A stretch of 64,000 nucleotides of DNA from Trema orientale. Lineage: Eukaryota > Streptophyta > Magnoliopsida > Rosales > Cannabaceae. Each line of letters begins with the position of its first letter. The first letter of the stretch is position 1. This document shows positions 1 to 13,574 of the stretch, one piece after another. Both the position numbers and the translations under genes were made by a program. The notes under the pieces are model-generated. The model ran no database searches. It was not told where the DNA came from and was given only the letters and a program-made list of their open reading frames with translations. The DNA lies in the NCBI GenBank assembly GCA_002914845.1, contig JXTC01000107.1:693123-757122 (forward strand), in the 5' to 3' direction.

Positions 1-3000
1 CATGTGCATTTCAATAAAATATACTAATTTTTTTTTTTAGTGAAATTACAAATTAGTATGTAATCTATGTGTCAAGTAATCAAAGTAAGAGAATAGAATA
101 GAAAAAAAAGAATGATACTAGTACTTCTTTTATGTTTATGTTTATTTAAGATGTTAAACAAGGATGAATCTGTATTTAAGCCGTCTAAAAATGCCACTAA
201 TGTTTCTTCCTACAAATCCTTTTAATTCAGAAAAAAAAAATGTTGGTGAAGAATACATGTATATATATAGAATGGCATCATGATAAAATATATAGTTCCA
301 CTACTGCCAAGAAAAAAAAAAAAAAAAAAAAAAAAGCTCGTTGATTTTTTATATTTTTGTGACAGTACATGGTTCCAGTATTTCGAATATATACATACAA
401 CATGGGCGGTGAATTTGCGTCGAGTTATCTAAGATGCCAATATTTTCTCCTGTAGTACCTTTAATTAAGAAAAATGGCGGCGAAGAATATGTGGAATATT
501 GGGTAATTTCTCTTGCATCTAAATTTTCAATACGGTATCCTATGAAAATGTCGATAATAACAAATATATATTATTTTATAACATTAACCAGGTATTAATA
601 TATTATTGTTTCATGTCGCGCAAATTGAACACTAGAACAAACTCAACATGAATTAATATATACAATATACTATTTGGACTGTTATTATTCACCACTATGT
701 ACATCTTAATGGGAGCAATTCATGTGACCGAATGTATATACACATAGTTATATTAGTTGAAACCGAGTTGATCTCTCACTCTTTAGTGTTATACATAATG
801 TAGGGGGGGACATGGATACCTAATGACCAAACATAACAACAATAATAATAATAATAAGTCAATCCGGCTAATTTAAAAACGATATTATTTGAACCAGCCA
901 AACAAGGCCTAAGTAAGTGTCCTCGAAGACACGAACGTTTGTGCAAACTGAAGAATCTATAAACTGTACCGGAATGCCTCTACGTTGGCACATTGATTTT
1001 GATATCTTTTTTATTATTTAAAAAATTAATAAAAATATAAGAATTTGAAGAACAAAAAAGCTTCTGTGATAGATTCCTCCCCAGCCATTTGATCGACAAT
1101 TAAAGATAATGGCCTTGTTTCCTTTTGATGCTACGTGTCTTTCCTTGTCGACCCTCCTTTAGCCTTCTACTAGTGCCACTGCCACATAATTATACAATTT
1201 TTTTTTTTTTATAAACCACATAATTATACAATTTATAGCTAGCTAGCTAGCATTTATTAATCTTATGTCTATAACTAAAGTTCTGTTCCCTTTAGTGTCA
1301 TTCATAAATACTTTCAGACTTTTTTACAAGAACTAATTAATGAGGAGAGTTTTGTTTATGTGTTGGCAAAAATATGCTAGCAAGTCACTTCAAAAAAATA
1401 TGCTAACAAGTAAGAAATAAATAGACATGCAATTTTAGTAACCAATGAATTGATAACACCAAAATTTAAAATTATTTAATCCGTTCTTTCTTTTTTTAGG
1501 TTACTTTTTCATTTTTTATTTTAAGTGTTAATATGATAGGTTTTTTTTTTTAAAAAAAAAAAAAAGCGGAATAAACATTATGAATGAATTGGAACATATC
1601 ATGATTTTGAGTTCATAATATGCCAAAAGTATCATTCCGTATAATTTTCTTAGAGTCTTCAAAATTGGGTGGTAAACTTGCAAAATTATTTTGGGTTTTG
1701 ATGAATCTATCAAAATTTCCAATAAACTATCAGGGTTTTTTCTTTTCCATACATTGTTGTATAATGTATTGAAAGGTGAATAATACTACGATAATAAATT
1801 AGAATTGATATGACGATTATATTATTTCGTGATTACTAAAAAGTATTGTATTATATATTAGACCGATTTGAGATTTATTGTTTTAGAGAAATAGACATAA
1901 TAGAAGGATCGAGATCAATTATTAAAGGTACATGATAGAAATAGAATCAAAATTAATGAGAGGATTTTTTTTGTTGTTGAGCTTTGGTCATGAACATGAT
2001 AAGAGCATTATAATTTATAACCAAGAATTTTGCTGGGGTTGAGCCACTCATCCGCCATGGGAGGAGTCAATCAATGCTATTATGCTAAAGCTTCTTGGTC
2101 CCATTGTCTTCACTTCGGGGTTTTGGTGAAGTTGACAAATCAACAAATTATTGTGTTATAAAAAAAATAAAAAAAAAATCAACAAATTAATGCCCACGGG
2201 TGAACGTAGTTAGACATCAAAAACAGTACTATATATTTCTCAATACTCACACCTCTCTCTCTTTCATTGTATTGCTTATTAATAGTGTTTACTTTTAGTA
2301 CCAACAGTTGTTCTTTTGTCCTTTCTGTCTCTATCTCTCTTTTTTTTTTCCCTTTTGTTTTTGTGTTTTTGTCATTTTCTTTTCTTTTACTATTTTTAGT
2401 TAGGGATAACGCGCATTTGTAAATTGTAAGAATTTGAATTAGTATTTGAAGGTGACCTGTAGTTCAAAAATTAATTAGATATAAATACTATTTTTTTTAA
2501 AAATAATAGTATAAATTCTCATACGCAGAGACATTCATATCTTATGACTAATTTTGTAGACTTAAGAAGAGATTATGTTATGTTTGTAGCATAGATACAA
2601 AGATTATAAGCTTGAGCTATTCATTCTAAAACATCAGTTCAAATTGTTTAACGGTAAATAAAATTATTTATAAAAAATAGAAAGAAAATAAAATATTCAT
2701 AAAACCTTCTGCTTTTTTTTTCCCCTCTTGTATATAGCAATGAGGATATAATTCATCCAATTAAAATGCTAATGTCTATAATATTTCTCCAATTATTCAA
2801 ACATTATTTGGAAACTACTAATTTTGTAATTGAAGTGATCAAAGTATAATTTTGCACAATAATTAGAAAAATTTTTATGTTTAAAAGAAAAAAAAAAATC
2901 GTTAAAGAATAAATACGTGGTATAATTAATTAACAAGTATATAACATAAATATATAGATTTGTGGACATGTGATGCCTGATCCAATGGTATCAACCGTAG

Positions 3001-4019
3001 GATCAAACTGCACATGGGGATCTTCGCTAATCTTGTCTTGTTTGACTCCATGAGGCTAAAGTGCAAATGATCAGTTAGGACTTTTCTTCTTCCTAATAAT
3101 ATTTTTAATTTTTTGGAAAAGACATTATTTTTTATTTTTCGCAGTTTAATCCCTATTGATTCTGAGTTGTGAGTTCCCAATTCAGTGGATAGTTTTTTAC
3201 GCATGATTATTGATTAGACGCTACAGTACTCACCGAACTGTCGCTGTCCTTGGATTTTAGCTTATCGTATTCGTGTGGACTGTCCCATATCCAATATTCC
3301 ATCCTAGCCGTTCATCCTTGGACATTGTATATGACCAAATCTAACGGCTCCTTTAACTCCACCATTTTAATTCAATAGACATGCAGTGACACGTTTTTTT
3401 TTTTGGGTTGGGAGTTGGGGTAATATGAATTAAATCCAAATTGAGGTAGTACTACACTAATACCTAGTAAAGGAATATATATATATATATGTTCATGATA
3501 TAAAAACGACCATATATGATAAATCAATTAATTATTATTGACAACTTCAAAAATTTAATTATCTTGAGTCCTAGAAATTAATTAATTGACAATTACGAGA
3601 AGTAATCTTTATCAATGAGATTTTTTTTTTCGGAATTTGCCTTATCAATGAGCATTATATATGAGTAGTATTTTTTTTTTAATATGTAAGTATTTATTTT
3701 TAAGATGCATGAATGGCATTACTCGTATAACATGTTTCATGAATATTTTCTTTATAGGTAGACCATGTGGCCATACAATTATTATACATTACAGTTTCTT
3801 TTTTAAGGCGATACATTACACTTTAACCAAAAGTTAACAATATTTGTTTGTGAATAACCACTTTTCACCTTATGTATACTATTCGTTGGATTTTTTTTCT
3901 TCTTTAAAAAAGGATTCTATGATACTAGTTTTTGTCTTTTTCTTTAATTTTTTTGTTTTTTTTATGGACTTTTCTATTTCTCATACCAAATATTATTTGT
4001 TTAATTTTTTTATTATTAC

Positions 4020-4054
<35 letters not shown>

Positions 4055-5993
4055 TGTTGTGATCGTTTATACTATTTTTTAATATCGCAAGAATGTTTCA
4101 AGTACGTACATACAAACTATATGCCAAGTTGTACATCTATAGTTGTGAAAGCATAGTGTTGTATCATAAGATATGTATTATGTTAGATCGACCGACTAGT
4201 ATATATGCACAAGACAAGCCCTCTTTCTATGTACCAAATAGTTTGACTGGTCTTAAGTTTTGTTTACAAAATTATCTCCAACTTTCGCAATGTGTAATCA
4301 TTTTATAGGGCTCAAAATACATAACCCTCTCTAGCCCCACAAAAGGGTAGTTGTTACAAATTTTGATTATTATATCTTAGGCACATGGTTAGCATAATTG
4401 TACAAATGCCAATGGAATTTGCTATAGCTTACACTTAATTAATTACAATTCCTAGCTTCCAAAAAGTGTGCCCAAAAAAAAAGGGGCCTTCTATTCCTAA
4501 ACCCACGTACCATCGATATAAAAAAAATGAAATTGGGAAACACAGCATGTCATAGGGCATAAATAAGCTTTCATGCATGAAACTGAGTAAAAGATAATAG
4601 TCTTAATATATGTTGTTAGTTCATTATTTATTATTATCTTTCATTAAAAGTGAAGTGGCAATAACACAATTCGTGGATCTCTCTCATTATAATATTGTAA
4701 TCTGATTATTAAATTATGAACTCTGCCTTGCTTAGGCGCAGTTAGGATTAAATGCTGAGTGCTTTATGTGTCAAGAAGTTGGAATATTTAATTTATTAAT
4801 TTAACATATGAAGACAAAATGCTGTTTGATACCAAAGACTCAAAGGGGGACCATCATAACAGCCTTACCATGCTAATAAATGCAACTTAATTGTTATCAT
4901 TTTTCGTTTTCTTTTGGCTTCTTTTATTTATTTATTTGCAGTAATTGCAAGCATAAGCAATATTAGCAAAAGCTTGTACACCTTCTTGTTGAAAGAGCAT
5001 TGGAAACTGAATTAATGTGATTTCTTTTTTTCTATTAGATTTTATTCTTTCGAGTGAGATAGTGTCCGAATTCAAAATATAACCGTTCAGTATAATATTG
5101 CCACAAATCCTCATAATTAACGATGATAAGTTTTGGTATTATGGGCAGTCTTCTATGGTTTGGGCCTTACATACTACAAAGAGGAATTTCTTTTTTTTTT
5201 TTATAGAAAAAAAAGAAATGTTAACTACACATTTTTTTGCAATCTTATTATTTGTGAATTTTAAGATTCAGTTTCATATTTTGATAATATAACGGATCAT
5301 AGTTGAATCCATATATCAAGAAGTGAGATTCGAGAATATAAAAAATAGTATAATTAACATTCTCTTTCTACGTATAAGTCCTTTTTTGTTTTTTTTTTTA
5401 CTCCGATATTTATATTTGGGCCCTAACTGGTATTGATTTAGAAAGTCGAATTTTTATTTTTTTTATTTTTTCTTGAGAGATCGATATAAGGGGTACAAGA
5501 TGGTGTTCCCCTCGGTAATTTTGTCAACCTTACGTGGTATATAGATTTTATATAAAGTGAATTGCCTATTTTAACCTATGGTGGCCATGACTCGAACCCA
5601 AAATTTATGACTCGAATCATTCACTACTTTGAAAAATTACTAGTTCTCTGAATCTCTTAGTTCAATTATTGTTTGAATATATATTTTTATATATACAGCA
5701 AGCTGATATATGTCCATGCAATGGAACAAGGCCGCTCAAAAATACTTAAATTACAAGCCAGCTAAGGACTTTTAAAAGCAAACGTGATTTTCTCCAATAT
5801 CAACCATGCATCGTTGAAATTGATTCAAAGAAAGTAATGAAATGGCTTGGAAAAAAGAAAACCAGAGCCAGTGACAGGGTTTGTCATCCATTCCATATGG
5901 TCTGTCAAAGGTTACTTTCAGGGCCCAATGCCGACTCAAGTTGGACTTTGTGTTGAGAGAGTGATCCGCCCCCGATTAATTAGTGGGAAAAAG
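1..5993. other. AT-rich intergenic region, no gene recognised
   Basis: About 6 kb of AT-rich sequence with homopolymer runs, for example a poly-A near 310-336 and a poly-T near 4021-4053. Reading frames are short and low complexity, and none shows a protein family signature or a chain of exons with matching splice borders. I see no tRNA or rRNA. It may contain decayed transposons that I could not delimit. Confidence 0.6.
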
Positions 5994-6157
5994 ACTAACT
6001 TGGGCCAAAATGACTTTTTTGTATAATATTTTCTAAAAATGACGTTTTTTTGAGTGTCAAAGACGACTTATCTTGACCATAGGTCAAACACACCCCTAAA
6101 AATGTAATTTTTGAAAAAATGTATTAAAAAAAATTCATTTTGGTCCAAGCTAGTTAT
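5994..6157. repeat. Small inverted-repeat element (MITE-like)
   Basis: The ends are inverted copies: CTTGGGCCAAAATGA near 5998 and, reverse-complemented, CTTGGACCAAAATGA near 6152. It is about 165 bp and non-coding. No clear target-site duplication was seen, so the superfamily is undetermined. Confidence 0.5.
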
Positions 6158-6228
6158 ATCCATTTCCTTTTCTCATAATTAGTTGTTGCAATGTCAAGCT
6201 TGCCCAAGCTGCCCAACAAGAAAGGTAA

Positions 6229-6579
6229 GAGAAATTTACACCCAGTACCTGTTTTTGTTCTTTACATTTCACAAATAGCTATTTTTAATTTATTTCAAAA
6301 ACATTCTTTTTTTTTCTTTACTGCATGAATGTGAAATATGTGTGATATATATTTACAATATAAATTTTAACCTATGATTTTACATTTACAGTGTAAATTT
6401 CTACCTATGGTACACAATTTGAAATGTATGTTGTGGCCCATATACATTTCATATATAAAATATTGTTATATATATATATTTCTTCAAAAGGGTATAAAAA
6501 AAGGTATTGGTAAAATAAAATAAAAAATGAATATTTATGAGAATATGCTTAAGAAAATGAGCATTTATGTACTTTTCCT
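6229..6579. mobile_element. MULE-type MITE, GAGAAATTTAC family, copy 1
   Basis: A non-coding element of about 350 bp starting GAGAAATTTACAC and ending TTATGTACTTTTCCT. It is flanked by GAAAGGTAA (6220-6228) and GAAAGGCAA (6580-6588), an 8/9 match suggesting a 9-bp target duplication. The interior resembles the copies at 6750-7130 and 59975-60401. A 9-bp duplication is characteristic of Mutator-like elements; the superfamily is inferred from that. Confidence 0.65.
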
Positions 6580-6749
6580 GAAAGGCAAACGGTATACTTA
6601 CTTGAGATTTCGGAAAGACCAGGATGCTAAAAAACTTCATTTTAATTAGACTGCATGTGCGGGAAATGACTGTTCAAATCTCTGGCTTGGCTAGGTTTCC
6701 CCTCACGAATATACTGAAATTTTCAACTGGTTAGGGATCTAATTATTTT

Positions 6750-7130
6750 GAGAAATTTACGCTTAATACCCCTTTTTAAAACTTATTTTCTTAAATACCC
6801 ATTTTTATTTTTTTTTCAAAAATACCCTTTTTATGGTCTTTAAAATATGAGTGGTCCATATTTACAATATAAATTTTATCTATGAGGTACACATTTCATA
6901 TGTAAAATATGAACGGTATATATTTTTCATAATAAATTTGACTTATGGTATACATTTTAAAATGTGTGCTAATTTTTAGTGTAACTTTTATTCATGAAAT
7001 GTAGACTACGATACCATGATATATATTTTACGTGTAAAATAGTAGTGTTCTACATTTCTTTCAAAAACAGGTATAAAACAGGGTATTTATAGAAATATAA
7101 TTTTGAAAACGGGTATTTATGAACTTTTCC
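6750..7130. mobile_element. MULE-type MITE, GAGAAATTTAC family, copy 2
   Basis: A 381-bp element with ends GAGAAATTTACGCTTAATAC and GGGTATTTATGAACTTTTCC. It is flanked on both sides by TAATTATTTT (6740-6749 and 7131-7140), a perfect 9-10 bp target duplication. The terminal inverted repeats read AATACCC on the left and GGGTATT on the right. No coding capacity. Confidence 0.75.
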
Positions 7131-7728
7131 TAATTATTTTTAATTAGATGAACAAATTTTTTTGGCTAGAAGAAACTGTTCTTCCTCGGATTTTTTTTCC
7201 TGAATTTTTTTTTTCCGAAAATTTTTCCTTCAGAAGGGTCCTGATATCGTGCAAAAATTTCAATTTTAACTTTATATAAACTATTTTTGCTAATTTGATT
7301 CTAGCACCTAGTGAAAATAAAACAGCGGAGTTTTTAATCTCATATGCACATTGAGAAAAAAATATACATAGCTTACAATCCGAAATATGCATACACACAC
7401 AAGAAGTAAATAAATAAGACAATGCTTGAATCTTTGATTATCTGGATGTAACTTTCTCTTTTTCTTTTCCCCTTAACAAAAGAAAATCTAATTAAGAGTT
7501 GTGCTAGCCGTAGTCGAGTCACGAGTGTGACAACTGTTGCATCATAACCATCTATTTTGTGGGTCTCATAGTGGGACTCATATAAAATTTACAGAAATAG
7601 ATGACTTTGATTGATATGTTTCATTAAAAACTCATCTAATCAATAAACAATACAAGATGTATAGTTGTGCATGAGTCATCTCTATTAAAATTTGCATATT
7701 TATTACTCCGTTTAGTTAATTCGATGGA

Positions 7729-9727
7729 TTAGTTGGAGGAGGATGTGATGAGGCTTTCCCGTTGCCAGCCTTGTTCCAATAATCCATCTGAATCTGATAC
7801 AGGATTTATATTTATGGAAGGCTTGGCATTTCTGTAAATTGCATAAAGTATCAGCTGTGCTATCCCCAAGAGTAACCCAATTCCATTTGGTACCTAATAA
7901 ACCACAAGATTAAACATGCACATTATAATATATTCATCTATATATAACAATCTAGCTAATTAATATAATAATGGGAAAATACCTAAATCTCTTTGTGTTC
8001 TACCAACTTTGAATTTTGTCTTTAGGAAAACAAAATATAAATACTAAAAAATTTCCTTGTGTATTTAACGATATTCCGTCTTGACATTGTGTTTAATTAA
8101 GAAAGCAAAATGTATCCCTTAAAATGGCAAATTTAGTTTAAATTATTCTTTCTGAAAAATGACAGTTGGCTTTTGTCAACATTTTATGTAAAAATGGCCA
8201 AATTAAGTACTTCCTTTAGTCAAGTAGTCAAATTATTCACTAAATCTACAATCAAAGGTTAAATACCAAACATCCATATTTATTTTAACGAAATCTACAC
8301 AAATTTCAAGAACTGAAAAAAAAGGGTTTTGGTTATAAGGCTTAGGAGATAGTTTGACTATTTGATTAATATTGAATCAAAATAATTATTTTGATCCGAT
8401 TTGGAAAAACTGAAAGAATACATTCTGTATTTGTAAAATATAAGGGTAAAGTGGTATCTAAAACACATTGTGTTTGCGCTCCGAAAAAAAAAAGAAAAAA
8501 AAAAAGAAAGAAAAAAGGCCTGTTTGTTTCAACCATTCCATTCCATTGGAATGGAAAATCCATTTGAATGTGTGTTTGTTTCAACAACTCTAATTTTTCT
8601 ATTCAAATGGTCTTTTAGAATGGGTGTTTGTTTCAACAATTCAGTTTTTCTATTCAAATGATTCATCAGTCACATCAACTATTTGAATGGGTTTTTGTGT
8701 CTTGGATGAGAATGGAGGGGATGAGATGTTTTTGAATGGTCCATTCCAATTCTCCCATTCTAATTACAACACATTCTAATATTTTTCCATTCAAATGTCT
8801 CCCATTCCAATTATAACTCATTCTAGAATTTCCATTTAAATACACCCATTTGAACGGGTGAACCAAACGGGGCCATTTTTTTTTTTTTTACCATATAATT
8901 ATGTATATATATACTTTCATACACACCATATTATTACGTACTAGTTGTTACTGAAACATTTGTAAACATTTTTAATTTGAGAAATTGAAATAAATAGTAG
9001 TAATTCTGACTAAAATAATTTTTTTAAGAGTGGTTTGAAAAATGATTTTTCTAGTAGTGTTTTAATGTTTTATAACTTTGTGTAACGCAATTTGTATTAA
9101 TTTTAGATAAATCATAATTTTATAGTCACAAATTGTGTGACCCATCGTCATATAATTTATGACACTAGAAATTTTAATTTAAAAAAAACTACATAAAAAG
9201 TCATTTTGTTCCAATTTAGTACTTCCCACGTCAATTTGCCTTTTAATTTTGTCAACGTCTGTGTGAATAATGCCAAGCTACTGGGATTAATCAGAAAGCT
9301 ACACTAATTTTTTGCCGCCGCCCGGGCCAACTTTGGTTTGCTTTAAGTATGGCCCAAATCTCTAATTGTTAAATTCATCTTTCTATATTATATATAATGC
9401 AGCTGAGATGAGTTCCAATAATTAGTGGCTCCATTAAGCTTTTGACTAATTTATTTATATATGCCTAGATAGCTACATTGTTACATTTACTGGAAAGTGT
9501 ATCATGTATATGTAGACCCAGAAAATTAATCAGAGTACTTAGTAACTTAAAATATGTATAACACCATTGAATGTACACAAATTATATGACCGATTTTATG
9601 AGGCAATTATATATGAAGCCAAAGTAGCTTGCGTTGGTGGACAATTTACCTATAAATTAAAAATATATTCAACTGTTGATGCATATTAGATATTGGTGAC
9701 TGATGTTTTTAGGGCAATTGATTGATT

Positions 9728-9785
<58 letters not shown>

Positions 9786-11734
9786 GAGAACTTACCCCAA
9801 GGAAGTAATCACGTACAAGAGAAGCATAGAGCGTCCAAATTCCACCATTGAGAAAAAGGAAAAATGAGAGGAAGAAGGGCATGTATTCCACGCTCTTGCT
9901 CGTCACCACAGTTTTCTGCATTTATATCAAGAACAATCATGAAATTTTTTTATATGAACTCCATATTGAACTATTTTCATAAGACTCAAGAGCAATATAC
10001 ATAAACTTTGTTTGGTTAAAAATGAGCCCCCAAAAAAAAAAATCCCGGTCAATAATTTAGCGTTCTTTTCATCATATTCTTTGAGAAAAACCAAGACATA
10101 AGTTAAAGCAAATCCAACTGTAAAGGAGCCTTTGACTTTGAATACATACTAGCTAGCCAGTACTTATATAAATCATTCTATATCTAGTATATACTTGAGA
10201 ACCAATTCTGCAGGTTTTTTTTTTTAAAAAAAAAATAGAACTACACACACACACAAAAAAAAAAACTGGGACCCAATATATATATATATATATACACGGA
10301 TAAGAATATAGGAAAGCTTAAATTATATGATCACTTTGCTTTTATCCATATCTTGAGGATCACGTTCTTGCAAATTATATGATTATTTTATGATAAAAAA
10401 TTAAAAAAAATAAGATATTAAACTTTCTTTAAACGTAATCCTAAACCAAATCCAAGGGATAATGACATTTAATTAATTAAAAATAAATTAAACATTACGT
10501 ACTCTGACTGGCCAATTAATTTTATTTTTTTTTAAAAAAAATCAGAGAGAAAGTAAACGTTTCAGGTAGGTTTTAATTGGAGCCTTTACCATAATATATA
10601 TTCAACTACCCACCGGAAAAAAGAAAAAAGAAAGGCCTGATTCTTACCATGGCAGCTAAAGGCGATCCGTACATAATGATATTTAGGCCTGCACCAAGGA
10701 GCCCTATTGCATCAATACGTACATCTCCTTCCAAAGCTAATCGAGTCACCAAAATGGCTGCTGCTAGAAAACCCACATCCAATATTCCCACAAGAATGGC
10801 TGTTTGAACCTGGAATATTAATAATTATCTAATTTGAGTACTCTATAGTCTAATAGGATAGACCTCAAAGTCAATTAGGGGAAAAAAAAAAAAAAAAAAC
10901 TGAAGAGTAAGACAACAAGTGATTGAATTTAGTAATTATTCGTGTAGAATTATTGACTCTAGAGATATAATAATGCGAAGAAGCAAAACTATTTCAAGCA
11001 CCAGCCAGGAAACAACAATATTATTTCATTACTATTAATTTTGATTACATATAGTACGATTAATTATAATTGAAGAAGTACATATCAACTAGACGCATTA
11101 GTTACCTACCCTCATCTTTGCGGGGGCATAGAGAAGAAACAAAGAAACGAAGATGGCCTCAACGACGATTCCGAAACCATTAACGGTGGCCACAAGTAAT
11201 CCTCCCGGCTTGGTGATTCCATAGTAAGTCCATAAGGATGAGCTTAGCAGTGTACAAATGTAAGGAAAGCTCTCAAAGTCCTCGGTCGAACGATGTTTTA
11301 CAATTCGCCAAAATGTTCCACTGCATATATATTTATTTGTTCATTCTCAAGTTTTTATATCATCACATTCTAAATATTTATATATATATATATATATGAC
11401 ACATATAAAAGATATAGTAAAAACTCAAGAAAAGGTGCTCGGATCTGAGTATGTAACTTAAAATTGAAAAATGAAGACTTACGCCGGAGAAAGAAACATA
11501 AGCACTGAAATAATGTTGCCTACAAAATGGAGATGATCAGGTAGAGCTTTTTTAATTAGTATCTATATATATGGAATATTGAGGAAAGCTATATATACAT
11601 ATATATGTATACATATAGGCAGTGAGAGGGGGAGAGAGAGAGAGAGCATATGAGTTTCAGATGAAGCTATAGCAGCTTAGAAAGAGATCGAGCTTCTTAC
11701 CTATGACTCCAACAAAGAAACTCAAACCTTCCAT
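7729..11734 (-). CDS. SWEET17: SWEET16/17-like bidirectional sugar transporter
   Basis: Predicted 242-aa, seven-helix SWEET (MtN3/saliva) facilitator. Exons on the minus strand: 11734-11701, 11519-11483, 11320-11110, 10809-10648, 9915-9796, 7893-7729; all introns are GT-AG and phases agree. Seen in the protein: two MtN3 repeats; conserved prolines P23, P43, P144 and P161; likely substrate-pocket residues N71, W175 and N191, aligned from memory to N73/W176/N192 of AtSWEET1. Motifs such as YGSPLAAMKTVV, YMPFFLSFFLFLNG and LILYAIYRNAKP resemble clade IV Arabidopsis SWEET16/17, which move fructose and glucose across the tonoplast. The tonoplast location and substrate are inferred from clade. The start is the first ATG before the short first exon usual in SWEETs. 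Intron 5 (about 1.9 kb) holds a MITE and an AAT microsatellite. The symbol is by similarity; SWEET16 is equally possible. Confidence 0.9.
8517..8874. repeat. hAT-like MITE in SWEET intron 5
   Basis: About 358 bp with imperfect inverted ends: GGCCTGTTTGTTT on the left and AACCAAACGGGGCC on the right. Ends of the GGCCCGTTTGGTT type are common in plant hAT-derived MITEs. The interior repeats ATTCCATT/AATGGAAT-like words on both strands. No convincing target duplication, because the flanks are A- and T-runs. Confidence 0.55.
9729..9783. repeat. (AAT)n microsatellite next to a SWEET splice donor
   Basis: About 17 AAT/ATA trinucleotides in intron 5 of the SWEET gene, on the intronic side of the exon 5 donor at 9795. 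Confidence 0.9.
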
Positions 11735-12700
11735 GTTATTAATTTAGAGAAACACAAATTAGAACTTATATATATGGAATATGTTTAATTTTTATGATGA
11801 TCTTAATTTATTTTTGTGGTAGCAGGTAGGGTTTTGGAATGGTAGGTTTAATTTGTCAAAGAGAGAATAGGTAGTCTTTTTTCTTAAAGTTGTTTTTCTA
11901 CTCTCAAGCACGCGCTCACTAAATTTTTTCTATGGCCATAAGCTGCTGCTTTTTTTTTTTTCTTTTTTGGGGAGTATTTTCTAAGTTTTGTGTTCTTGAA
12001 AATAATAGTACCCGTTGTTGCCTAAAGTAGTGGCCTANTTTTCGTTTTTTTTTTTTTATTTTTATTTATTTATTTTTTTTTTTATAGAATGATCTGTCTG
12101 CGACTCTGCGGTGTGCCCTTATTTACTCGCATGTAATAAATATTGATTGATCTCACTTAACTATAAAAAGATTGATGGATCCTGCCACAATTTACCGATC
12201 ATTAAATGGTCTATAACTAATAGAGGGGTGCATAGGTTTACCTTCCTATAGGTCCTGATGTTGATTTAAGGGTTTTTAAATGTTTCTTTGAAAGTTTGTT
12301 CCATATTTTTGGCACCCATTTGACAAATTTGCCCTTTTAGCTTGGAAAGTTACTCATTAACGAAAAGAAGATAAGATAACTTTTTGTTAAAATAAAATAA
12401 ACGCTTTTAATTGTGTTGACTTGCGTATGATAATTGATAAGTCTACATAGAAAACGAAGGTGTACTTACTAAAATTTTGTGGTGACGCAATTCAGTGAAA
12501 CCCCAAATTAGATAATTGGATTGAGTTAACTGAAAAAAAATTCTTTTGAAGTTTTGATTTTTCTACAATTTAAGTCACATGTTATGGTTTTTGCAAAAAA
12601 AATAAAAAATAAAAAAAATCACGTATTGAAATTTAAAAAATTTGTACTATCTGTCCATATTTTACCCAATTAATATTAGGCCAAATAACATTTTCTTAAA
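11735..12700. other. Upstream region of the SWEET gene
   Basis: This stretch lies 5' of the minus-strand SWEET gene. A TATATATA-like block at 11768-11777 sits only about 35 bp before the ATG, so it could be core promoter or 5' UTR; I cannot decide. The rest is AT-rich with homopolymers and one undetermined base at 12038. No coding region seen. Confidence 0.4.
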
Positions 12701-13546
12701 GGGTAGCTCTATTGACACCCTCTTTTTTTTCTTCCCACACCTTTTCTTAAAAGACCCCTTTTAAAATTTTAAAATATTAAATTTTTTTTGTACACACCTT
12801 TTATATTTTCATTAATTCCAAAGTTACCCATCAAAGTAGAATTTAAAAAAAAAAAGTTGTTTTAACTCAGTCTAAACTTTCTTACTGATTATTTTCGTAT
12901 TGTCTTCTCCTTTAAGATCATAATGTATATATATTCCAAAATAAAAAAAAAAACAAGAATCTCTAAAATTCATAGTTCTTTATTACCTAAAACTTGCATA
13001 ATGAAGAAACTCTTTCTGATTTTTTTTAAAATAAATCCTAAATAAATATAATTTCTTACAGAGAAAAGAAAAAAGATAGAAAGAAATCAACAACACCTTT
13101 ACTTTTTTTTTTTTTGTTTAAGTAATGCTGAAAATGAAACCTTTTTAAATTGTTGATTTATTATTGCATAATGTCATGGGGATAATATAGTTGATCTTTT
13201 GCCGGAAAAAAAACTAAATAATCAGGCATGATTTTAAAATGAAAAAAAATCATATTTTATAATCAAAATTTTTGAATTCACTATTTGTTCATCCATGACT
13301 ATAAGATTTAATTGTAAAACATTTTAGTTTTTTAAGATTTTTCATAAATGATTTTTTAAGAAATAATGAGATCTATTATTTAATGCTATGTGTACATTTA
13401 TGTTATTTCATGTAAGTATATTTTTGTGGAAAAATATTAACTAACAGAGAGGGTGAGGAAAGAAAAAATAAGGGTGGCTATAGAATCACCCTTTATTAAA
13501 ATGAGGTGTGTAGAAAGTAGACAAAGGGGTGGTAATAGAAGCACTC
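12701..13546. mobile_element. MULE-like non-autonomous element, 846 bp
   Basis: It is flanked by perfect 9-bp duplications TTTCTTAAA (12692-12700 and 13547-13555). The ends are inverted: GGGTAGCTCTATTGACACCC on the left and, reverse-complemented, GAGTGCTTCTATTACCACCC on the right. The interior is AT-rich and I see no transposase. The 9-bp duplication assigns it to Mutator-like elements. Confidence 0.75.
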
Positions 13547-13574
13547 TTTCTTAAATGTTATAACTATTTAAAAT

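Noticed and set aside
3844..4156. Phenylalanine-rich open frames
   Set aside because: They are produced by the long poly-T tract and have no conserved features.
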